Below the pieces are notes generated by a model. It was not told where the DNA came from. It saw only the letters and a list, made by a program, of their open reading frames with translations, and did not search any database. The position numbers and the translations under genes are program-made. Shown one piece after another: positions 13,965 to 20,061 of a DNA stretch of 20,061 nt. The stretch comes from Alphaproteobacteria bacterium. GTDB taxonomy: Bacteria > Pseudomonadota > Alphaproteobacteria > UBA8366. The stretch lies in contig JABJCS010000390.1 of NCBI GenBank assembly GCA_018665505.1, positions 1 to 20,061 of the forward strand, in the 5' to 3' direction. Within the stretch, counting starts at the first letter, position 1. Every line of letters begins with the position of its first letter.

Positions 13965-14681
13965 TTAAGCTCCCAATGCTTCCGCTAATTCCGGGAAGGT
14001 ATCGACGACGATGTCGTGAATCGGGTTAGGCTCTGGATCGGGCGGGCCTTCCGCGCCCCATTCGTCCGGTCGCCGCACGAAGGCCGTCTTAAACCCGACG
14101 GCCTTGGCCGCGTCGAGATCGAAATTGTGGCAGGCCACCATCAGGATTTCGCTGACGTCGAGCTGTAGGAACTTGGCGCAGCCCTGATAGGCTTCCGGCA
14201 GAATTTTGTACTTGCCGATGGCCTCGCAGGAAATGACCGCATCCCAGCTCAATCCGTTTTTGCGCGCGGTGTCGATGATGATCCGGAAGCTCAGGATCGT
14301 GAACGACGCGCAGATGAACTTCTGGCGTAACCTCGGCAGTGTGTCCGGAAAGTCCGGCCAGCATTCCAAATTGTGGGCACGGTCCCACCAGATGGCGCGA
14401 CGTTCTTCTTCGGTGATGGCGTTGAGGCCATAATCAGCGCAAACCTCGTCCACACCCATGCGGTGCGAATCGTCGAAATTATATGTCGGTGGCTCGTTCT
14501 CGCCGAGGCGCAGCATCCGGCCGAGCGATTTACGCCGGAGGTCGTTGGCGACGGCGCCCCAGTCCTTCTCCAAGCCGTGCTTGGCACCCGCATCCGCAAA
14601 CGCGGTGCTGAAACCCGTATGCCAATCCAGGATCGTGCCGCCCGTATCGAAGGTCAGCGCCTTTATATTGTCCAAGCTCAT
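13965..14681 (-). CDS. HAD hydrolase, type II haloacid dehalogenase-like
   Basis: A 238-residue HAD-superfamily protein. Motif I is LTFDTGGTILDW with nucleophile D12. The second Asp of phosphatase-type HADs is replaced by Gly, as expected for a dehalogenase-like branch where that Asp is also missing. Motif II is the unusual CASFTILSF, motif III is GKYKILPEAY (K159), and motif IV is VACHNFDLDAAKAVGF (D188), with the dehalogenase-like FVRRPDEWG after it. A TTG at 14699 would add six residues, but the ATG at 14681 is the better start. A dehalogenase would release halide from a 2-halo acid; activity on other substrates cannot be excluded. It is 93 bases downstream of the membrane protein gene and converges on the thiamine-enzyme operon. 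Confidence 0.85.
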   Translation of the reverse strand: MSLDNIKALTFDTGGTILDWHTGFSTAFADAGAKHGLEKDWGAVANDLRRKSLGRMLRLGENEPPTYNFDDSHRMGVDEVCADYGLNAITEEERRAIWWDRAHNLECWPDFPDTLPRLRQKFICASFTILSFRIIIDTARKNGLSWDAVISCEAIGKYKILPEAYQGCAKFLQLDVSEILMVACHNFDLDAAKAVGFKTAFVRRPDEWGAEGPPDPEPNPIHDIVVDTFPELAEALGA

Positions 14682-14774
14682 AATCGATGATCTCCCCAAT
14701 GTTCATTCTGATTTGGCCGGATAATTCCATGCAGAATTGGGGAGGGCAAGAAACGGTTGCGTGAATGGAGACTA

Positions 14775-15266
14775 CTAAATTCTGTCGATTTCGCGTGGTT
14801 GGCCTGAGGCCGACTTTGTGGTGTCTTCGGCTGCAATCTCATCGTGTTCTCGAGCAACATTTGAATAAGTTCGGAAAATAAAAGTTTGAACAACACCTAG
14901 AATGATCATCGAAATCACCGTGAGCACTCGCGCTAAATTCAAAGGGTCTTCAATAAGGTCGGTAAAAGTGGACACCTCTAGCTTGCTAACGACGTAACCA
15001 GATAAAAATGTTGCCATAAGCCCGCCGAAGAGGCGGAAATTTGCACCTTCTCCCTTGTAGGGAGATGCCAGCATTCCGAGGGGGATACCGATGATGAAGC
15101 CGGTCAGGCAAAAGAGCCACGTAAGAGCAATCTCCGAGGGTGAATGCCAAGCACCAAGTATCAAGATGCTGCAGAACAACATGAAGGTCGATAACATCGA
15201 AGGTAGATAGGTTGAGGTGCGGCCCTTTAAGTGTTCGGCAAGACTAGTTTTTAGAATGTTTAGCAT
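14775..15266 (-). CDS. Small integral membrane protein, unknown function
   Basis: A 163-residue protein with four predicted membrane helices at about 21-40, 46-66, 78-94 and 112-131, and a charged, probably cytoplasmic tail (about 135-163). I do not recognise the family. By hand count the stretch 14821-15240 is about 47% GC (199 of 420), clearly below the roughly 60% of the adjacent dehydrogenase gene, so recent transfer or relaxed composition is likely. It begins 37 bases after the dehydrogenase stop on the same strand and could be read through from it, but only a weak AAGAAG ribosome-binding site is visible. No transporter motif is seen. Confidence 0.75.
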   Translation of the reverse strand: MLNILKTSLAEHLKGRTSTYLPSMLSTFMLFCSILILGAWHSPSEIALTWLFCLTGFIIGIPLGMLASPYKGEGANFRLFGGLMATFLSGYVVSKLEVSTFTDLIEDPLNLARVLTVISMIILGVVQTFIFRTYSNVAREHDEIAAEDTTKSASGQPREIDRI

Positions 15267-15303
15267 TCTGGCTTCTTGATGGCGTTCGTCGGAGCGACCA
15301 TAT

Positions 15304-16074
15304 CTAACCTATCGTCCAGCCCCCATCGATTAACAGAGACGCGCCGGTAATCATCGCGGCGGCATCCGACGCTAAAAAAATAATGGCACCCATCAGGTCC
15401 TCGACCTGTCCGGTCCGACCGAGCTTGATCTTTGACAGCACGGCGTCGCGAAATTCGGGGTCTTTGAGCATTACCTTCGCCAATGGTGTTTCGATGAAGG
15501 TGGGTGCGATGCTGTTCACGCGGATACCGTTGGGGGCTAGCTCCATCGCCAGAGATTTGGTCAGGCCCTCAAGCGCCCATTTCGAAGAGCAATAAACCGT
15601 GCGGAGCGGCCCGCCCACGTGGCCCATTTGCGAGGAGATGTTGATGATTGCCCCTGGTTTCTCCGCCGCGAGAAGACCATCTGTTACCGCCTGCGCCACG
15701 AAATAAGCCGCCCGCAGGTTCAAGTCGAGAACCGTATCGAAATCTTCCTCGGTCGTCTCCGCCATGGTCTTCGGACGGTTGGTTCCGGCATTATTGATCA
15801 GAATATCAAAAGGCCCACGCTCTGAGATCGCCGTTCGCATCGCAGCGGTTTCCAGAACATCCAGTACCAGCGTATCCGCTGTCCCGCCTGCCGCGCGAAT
15901 AGCCTCGGCGGCATCTTCGATTTCGGAGCCGGTTCGAGAGATGAGGCACACATCCGCTCCCGCTTCGCCAAGAGCGGCGGCGGCCGCGAGGCCGATACCG
16001 CGCCCGGCGCCGGTCACCAATGCGCGTCTACCGTCGAGGCGAAATGACGGCGTTTTCGGAAGGGACATGGTCAT
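15304..16074 (-). CDS. Short-chain dehydrogenase/reductase (SDR)
   Basis: A 256-residue classical SDR. The Rossmann motif is TGAGRGIG (21-28), followed by NNAG (94-97), the catalytic Ser in ISSQM (about 147-148), and Y161-x-x-x-K165 in YCSSK. The C-terminus LASDAAAMITGASLLIDGGW is typical of the family. The ATG at 16074 overlaps the dioxygenase stop as ATGA, so translation is coupled; a longer in-frame extension to 16194 would lie inside the dioxygenase gene and is not family-like. It would oxidise an alcohol or reduce a ketone with NAD(P), plausibly on the product of the neighbouring hydroxylases. The coenzyme is not clearly decidable from the R47-T48 residues. Confidence 0.94.
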   Translation of the reverse strand: MTMSLPKTPSFRLDGRRALVTGAGRGIGLAAAAALGEAGADVCLISRTGSEIEDAAEAIRAAGGTADTLVLDVLETAAMRTAISERGPFDILINNAGTNRPKTMAETTEEDFDTVLDLNLRAAYFVAQAVTDGLLAAEKPGAIINISSQMGHVGGPLRTVYCSSKWALEGLTKSLAMELAPNGIRVNSIAPTFIETPLAKVMLKDPEFRDAVLSKIKLGRTGQVEDLMGAIIFLASDAAAMITGASLLIDGGWTIG

Positions 16075-16892
16075 AGGGTGCGTTCTCCCCGGATCGTGAT
16101 CCGATGCATGACACGACGGTGGCCGTGATAGTCGTTCAGCGCCATGTGCTGGGTGCATCGATTGTCCCAAAAGGCGAGGGTGCCGACCTCCCACCGCAGA
16201 CGGCAGGTGAACTCGGGTCGGGATGCGTGGGCGCGCAGATAGTCGAGTAACGGGCGGCTTTCCTCCGGCGTCATGCCTTCAATGTGCCGTGTGATCCGAT
16301 CGTAACAAATATAGAGGACGGGCTTGCCGGTCTCGCCGTGCGGGCGGACCAAGGGGTGAATCGCCGGCTCTGCTGGTTTTTCCGGTTCCGTGAGCTTGTC
16401 TTTCATCGCCGCCGAGCGGCCCTTTTTCTTGTCGTAGAGATTGAAGGTTTTGAGATCCGCGATGGCCGCCTTCATGCCGCCCGACAGATTGTCGTAGGCG
16501 AGATAGAGATTGCCGAACATCGTGTCGCCACCCGCCGCCGGGACTTCCTTCGCATACAGCATCGTGCCCATGGACGGTGTCGGCGTGAACATCTGGTCGG
16601 TGTGCCAATTGCCGCCGAAGGTGTTCGTGTCTTCCGGATTCTTCACGATCTCGATAATCTCGGGATGATTGGGCAATCCAGGCATATAGGGGTGGAAATG
16701 GGGTTCGCCCCAACGCTTCGCCAAGGCCAGTTGCTGGGCCGGGGTGATGTCTTGATCGCGGAAAAAGATCATGCCGTGATCGAGCAGGATATTGTGAATT
16801 TCCGCGAAGGTATCGTCGTCGACCTCGCGCAAGTCCGCACCGCGCACTTCCGCACCCATCGCGCCCGACAGCGGGATGGCTTCGAGGGTCAT
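16071..16892 (-). CDS. TauD/TfdA-family 2-oxoglutarate dioxygenase, copy A
   Basis: A 273-residue TauD/TfdA enzyme. The iron triad is H97-T-D99 in NWHTDQMFTPTPS with distal H249 in WDNRCTQHMALNDY, and the 2OG-binding Arg is about R260 in HRRVMHRITI. The N-terminus IPLSGAMGAEVRGADL and HGMIFFRDQDITPAQQLALA are also family hallmarks. Such enzymes hydroxylate next to a sulfonate, carboxylate, ether or amine and release succinate and CO2. Its ATG overlaps the stop of copy B as ATGA, and its own stop overlaps the SDR start the same way. It aligns gaplessly with copy B and differs most at about 141-150, 161-180 and 191-200, where substrate-facing loops are expected. Confidence 0.94.
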   Translation of the reverse strand: MTLEAIPLSGAMGAEVRGADLREVDDDTFAEIHNILLDHGMIFFRDQDITPAQQLALAKRWGEPHFHPYMPGLPNHPEIIEIVKNPEDTNTFGGNWHTDQMFTPTPSMGTMLYAKEVPAAGGDTMFGNLYLAYDNLSGGMKAAIADLKTFNLYDKKKGRSAAMKDKLTEPEKPAEPAIHPLVRPHGETGKPVLYICYDRITRHIEGMTPEESRPLLDYLRAHASRPEFTCRLRWEVGTLAFWDNRCTQHMALNDYHGHRRVMHRITIRGERTL

Positions 16893-17737
16893 TCCGCGGC
16901 CTCTGCCTGATCCACGCCGACTGTTGCCTCACCTTTGATGGTGATTCGGTGCATGACGCGGCGATGATCCGGGTAATCGTCGAGCGCCATATGCAGCAGG
17001 CAGCGGTTGTCCCACATGCCGAGTGTGCCCGGCTCCCATCGCAGTCGACAGGTAAATTCCGGCCGTGTCGCGTGTTGGAGCAGGTATTCGATCAGTGGAC
17101 GACTTTCCTCGCGGCTCATGCCGTCGAGATTACGGGTCGTTTGCATATCGTTGAGGTAAAGCGCGCGCTTGCCGGTCACCGGGTGGACGCGGACCAGGGA
17201 ATGCGTCGCCATGTCCGACGGTTTGTCTTGGTCAGGAATTTTCTCGGCCATGCGGCGGGACCGTGTTGCCTGTTTGTCATACTGGTTGACCGTGCGCAGG
17301 CGACAGGCCATCGACTTCATTCCATCCGAAAGTGCATCATAGGCATGGGTCAAACTGGCGAAGAGCGTATCGCCGCCCACCGGCGGCACTTCTCGGGCGT
17401 AAAGCATCGTCGCCATGGCCGGACTTGGCGTGAAAATTTGATCCGTGTGCCAATGATCGCCAAAGCGGTTCCGCTCCCCCGCCTCCTTGACGATCTCCAT
17501 GATCTCCGGCCGTTCAGGCAGACCATTCAGATAGGGGTGTAGATGAATGTCTCCCCATTGTTTGGCGAATGCGAGTTGCTCGTCCGGTGTCAGGGTTTGA
17601 TCACGAAAACAAATTACGCCGTGATCGAGTAAGGCCTGGCGGATATCGGCGAACGCGCCGTCGTCGAGTTTCGCTAAATTAACGCCATGTATTTCGGCGC
17701 CGATGCTGCCGGAAAGTGGTACGATTTTCATCGTCAT
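16889..17737 (-). CDS. TauD/TfdA-family 2-oxoglutarate dioxygenase, copy B
   Basis: A 282-residue paralogue of copy A with the same triad: H97-T-D99 in HWHTDQIFTPSPA, H249 in LLHMALDDY and about R260. It is about 58% identical by my hand alignment over 270 residues with no gaps, so the pair arose by duplication or by acquisition of close relatives. I start at the ATG at 17737 with GGAG six bases upstream; an earlier in-frame codon at 17755 adds residues lying over that ribosome-binding site. It starts 60 bases after the CoA transferase stop. Its C-terminal tail VGVDQAEAAE is longer than that of copy A. Substrate is unknown. Confidence 0.93.
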   Translation of the reverse strand: MTMKIVPLSGSIGAEIHGVNLAKLDDGAFADIRQALLDHGVICFRDQTLTPDEQLAFAKQWGDIHLHPYLNGLPERPEIMEIVKEAGERNRFGDHWHTDQIFTPSPAMATMLYAREVPPVGGDTLFASLTHAYDALSDGMKSMACRLRTVNQYDKQATRSRRMAEKIPDQDKPSDMATHSLVRVHPVTGKRALYLNDMQTTRNLDGMSREESRPLIEYLLQHATRPEFTCRLRWEPGTLGMWDNRCLLHMALDDYPDHRRVMHRITIKGEATVGVDQAEAAE

Positions 17738-17797
17738 GCCTGGCTCCTGCCTCACAATCTCATCTCGAGCCCCTCGAAGGATGAGGCTTCCGAAGTG

Positions 17798-19021
17798 TTA
17801 AACCGTACCTTCCGCTTTCAACACTGCGATTTCCTCTTCGGACATGCCCAGCCATTCGCTGAGGATAACTTCGTTATGTTCGCCCAAAAGCGGCGCGGGT
17901 TCCACCTTCACGTCATTGCCGCTCATGCGGACCGGCCAAGCGGGCATCTTCACCTTGCCGCGTGTCGGGTGATCGATCCATTGGAAAATGCCGCGGTCTT
18001 CGAAGTCTTGATTTTCACTGAGCTCCAGCGTGTCGTAGATGGCGCCGCAGGGCACGCCGCCGCCGCCGATCGTCTCCATGGCTTCCGCCTTGGTACGCTC
18101 CATGGTCCAGGGCTCGAGCAAGGCGTTGATCTCGGCTTTGTGGGCGAAGCGGTCGCGGGCGGTCTCGAAGCGCTCGTCGCCGATTAGATCGGCGCGGTCG
18201 ATGACTTCCAGCAATCGGTGCCATTGCCGGTTATTGGCTCGGTTCACATAGATATAGACGTAATCGTTGGAGCCTCCGGGCTTGCAGGGGAACAGCCCCA
18301 TCGGTGCATTGCCGCCGGTGACGACGCCTTCACCCGCCCGCGCGGACGGCTTGCCCGTCTTCATCGTGTCAGAGAACGCAAGCCGCGCGTATTGTAACAT
18401 GGCGTCCTGCATGGCGAGGGTGATGCGCTGGCCCTCGCCGGTTTCTCGCTTCTGGTAGAGCGCCCCCAGGATGCTGATCGCCATCAACATACCGGTGCCG
18501 GTATCGCCGAGCGTAGCGCCCGGTTTCAACGGGCGTCCGTCTGGCTCGCCGGTAATCGACATGATGCCGCCGGCTGCCTGGCCGATCATATCGAAGGACA
18601 GGAAATCGCTATACGGTCCGTCCTCGGCGAAACCCTTCACTTGCGCGTAGATGATCGACGGGTTGAGCTCCTTGACGACGTCGTAGCCCAGGCCCAATCG
18701 CTCGATCACGCCGGGTGCGAAGTTCTCGATCATCACATCGGCTTCGGCCGCCAGTTTTTTGACGATTGCCAAGCCCTTTTCGGATTTGAGGTCAGCCGTA
18801 ATGCTTTTCTTATTGGCGTTGAAGATGAGGAAATAATAAGCGTCGGTGACGCCGTCTTCCGAAGCCGCGAGGCGCCCTTGGTCGCCGCCCTTGGGGTTTT
18901 CGACCTTCGCGACATCCGCGCCGAGCCAGGCCAATGCTTCCGTGCAGGACGGTCCCGCCTCGAATTGCGTGAGGTCCAAAACCTTAATACCCGCCAGTGA
19001 TCCCTTGCCGTTCGCCGACAT
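17798..19021 (-). CDS. CaiB/BaiF-family (class III) CoA transferase
   Basis: A 407-residue class III CoA transferase of usual length. It begins GIKVLDLTQFEAGPSCTEALAWLGADVAKVENP, with NANKKSITADLKSEKG (about 68-83) and DVMIENFAPGVIERLGLGYD (about 95-114). The catalytic aspartate is D173 in ATLGDTGTGM, which forms an aspartyl-CoA anhydride. The enzyme moves CoA between carboxylic acids without ATP in the cytoplasm. The ATG has AGGAG (19028-19032) six bases upstream. It heads the leftward series of two dioxygenases and an SDR, so it may activate the acid that they process. It is divergent from the LLM oxidoreductase gene, and the 112-base gap must hold both promoters. Confidence 0.95.
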   Translation of the reverse strand: MSANGKGSLAGIKVLDLTQFEAGPSCTEALAWLGADVAKVENPKGGDQGRLAASEDGVTDAYYFLIFNANKKSITADLKSEKGLAIVKKLAAEADVMIENFAPGVIERLGLGYDVVKELNPSIIYAQVKGFAEDGPYSDFLSFDMIGQAAGGIMSITGEPDGRPLKPGATLGDTGTGMLMAISILGALYQKRETGEGQRITLAMQDAMLQYARLAFSDTMKTGKPSARAGEGVVTGGNAPMGLFPCKPGGSNDYVYIYVNRANNRQWHRLLEVIDRADLIGDERFETARDRFAHKAEINALLEPWTMERTKAEAMETIGGGGVPCGAIYDTLELSENQDFEDRGIFQWIDHPTRGKVKMPAWPVRMSGNDVKVEPAPLLGEHNEVILSEWLGMSEEEIAVLKAEGTV

Positions 19022-19133
19022 GCCTTACTCCTTCAATACGCGCCATTTGGTCAGTTGGTAAAGAAAGTACAAAAGCTAGGACGGAAGGCAATGGGGACTA
19101 AATTGCTAATTGTTCTCATGGAAAGGCTCCCAA

Positions 19134-20061
19134 ATGAAAGTTCTGCAAACTCTTCCCCAAAATGATCTGAATGAAATACCGGCGGCCACCCAGGCGGCGG
19201 AGGATGCCGGGTTCGATATGGTCTGCACGATGGAGAACCGGCACGATCCGTTCCTGTCGCTTGGTGTCGCCGCCGTGGCGACGGAAAAGATCATGCTGGG
19301 GACGGCCATCGCCATCGCGTTTCCCCGCAGCCCCATGGTCGTCGCCAATGCCTGCTGGGATTTGCAAGTCGCGAGCAAGGGCCGGTTTGTTCTGGGATTA
19401 GGTCCGCAAATTCGCCCTCATAATGAAAAACGCTTCTCCGTGCCGTGGTCGCCGCCGGTGCCGCGACTGCGGGAGTATGTAAATGCATTGCGGGCCATTT
19501 GGCGCTGCTGGGAGACGGGAGAGAAACTCGATTTCCGGGGTGAGCATTACACCTTCACCCTGATGATTCCGAATTTCGTGCCGCCGTCCACAGGCCAAGC
19601 GCCGGTGCCGGTGACCATCGCGGCGGTCGGCGATCACTCGTTGCGCCTCTCAGGCGAAGCCTGTGACGGCGTGCGCCTACATCCGTTTTGCACCCGCTCC
19701 TATCTCGAAGACGTGGTAATGAAGCGGGTCGAGGAGGGCATGGCGAAGACGGGACGCACCCGCGAGAAATTCGAAGTGACCGGCGGCGGATTTGTCGCTA
19801 CCGGGGAGAATGACGAGGAAGTCGACAAGGTCGCTGAATGGGTGCGCTACCGGATTGCCTTCTACGGATCGACGCCGAGCTATTGGCCGGTCTTCGAACA
19901 TCATGGCCACGGTGACCTCGGGCGAAAACTCAACCAGATGACGAAGGACGGAAAGTGGGATCAAATCGCCGCAGAAATTCCCGATGACCTCCTCCACGAA
20001 TTTGCCGCGATTGCGCGCTTCGATCAACTGGCGGCGGCGGTTGAAAAACGCTTTGGCGGCG
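19134..20061 (+). CDS. LLM-class flavin oxidoreductase (runs off the right edge)
   Basis: An open reading frame of at least 309 codons from the ATG at 19134, with AAAGG seven bases upstream; the 3' end lies outside the window. It carries LLM landmarks: AAEDAGFDMVCTMENRHDP (about 21-39), IMLGTAIAIAFPRSPMVVAN, then DLQVASKGRFVLGLGPQIRP (about 80-99), EYVNALRAIWRCWETG (about 117-132) and APVPVTIAAVG. It resembles F420-type LLM oxidoreductases of the TIGR03617 kind, although the cofactor is uncertain. It is divergent from the CoA transferase and only distantly similar to the LLM gene at 9434. Nothing shows what it oxidises. Confidence 0.88.
   Translation, partial: MKVLQTLPQNDLNEIPAATQAAEDAGFDMVCTMENRHDPFLSLGVAAVATEKIMLGTAIAIAFPRSPMVVANACWDLQVASKGRFVLGLGPQIRPHNEKRFSVPWSPPVPRLREYVNALRAIWRCWETGEKLDFRGEHYTFTLMIPNFVPPSTGQAPVPVTIAAVGDHSLRLSGEACDGVRLHPFCTRSYLEDVVMKRVEEGMAKTGRTREKFEVTGGGFVATGENDEEVDKVAEWVRYRIAFYGSTPSYWPVFEHHGHGDLGRKLNQMTKDGKWDQIAAEIPDDLLHEFAAIARFDQLAAAVEKRFGG

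Overview
The window looks like chromosomal DNA of a free-living alphaproteobacterium, most likely from the Rhodospirillales or a related marine/soil lineage. This is inferred from moderately high GC, a bacterial ELM1-family gene, a LysR protein of the alphaproteobacterial VtlR/LsrB type, and many flavin, CoA and 2-oxoglutarate enzymes. I see no rRNA, tRNA, insertion sequence, phage gene or CRISPR array.

Left region (1-5535). An AsnC/Lrp regulator and the start of a cupin-like gene run leftward. Diverging from them is a rightward series: an ELM1-family protein, a 2-oxoglutarate/Fe(II) oxygenase, a 633-residue protein I do not recognise, and a LysR regulator. The gap after the LysR gene (5536-5918) is the most interesting non-coding stretch. 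It holds a LysR-type T-N11-A dyad, a weak -10 element, four consecutive short hairpins with C-rich CUCCC/CCUCCC segments, and a strong intrinsic terminator. Together these look like an activator-controlled small RNA of the AbcR (alpha-r15) kind beside its probable activator.

Middle region (5919-11916). A rightward isocitrate lyase/PEP mutase superfamily gene ends 2 bases from the end of a leftward six-gene operon: small AtzG-like protein, amidase, LLM flavin oxidoreductase, DUF1028 protein, crotonase, and acyl-CoA dehydrogenase-like protein. The tight spacing and mix of enzymes suggest one catabolic route in which an amide or ring is oxidised, hydrolysed and passed through CoA-type chemistry. 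The substrate cannot be read from sequence.

Right region (12087-20061). A secreted YbjN-like protein precedes a two-subunit thiamine-diphosphate decarboxylase resembling sulfopyruvate or phosphonopyruvate decarboxylase. Facing these is a leftward series: a CaiB-type CoA transferase, two tandem TauD/TfdA dioxygenases about 58% identical, a short-chain dehydrogenase, an AT-rich four-helix membrane protein, and a type II haloacid-dehalogenase-like HAD hydrolase. The two dioxygenases and the dehydrogenase are joined by 4-base ATGA overlaps. A second LLM oxidoreductase diverges from the CoA transferase and runs off the right edge.

Overall the window is dense with scavenging and catabolic enzymes of unknown substrate, plus a compact regulator/sRNA unit. 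All family calls are by eye from conserved motifs; no database search was run.
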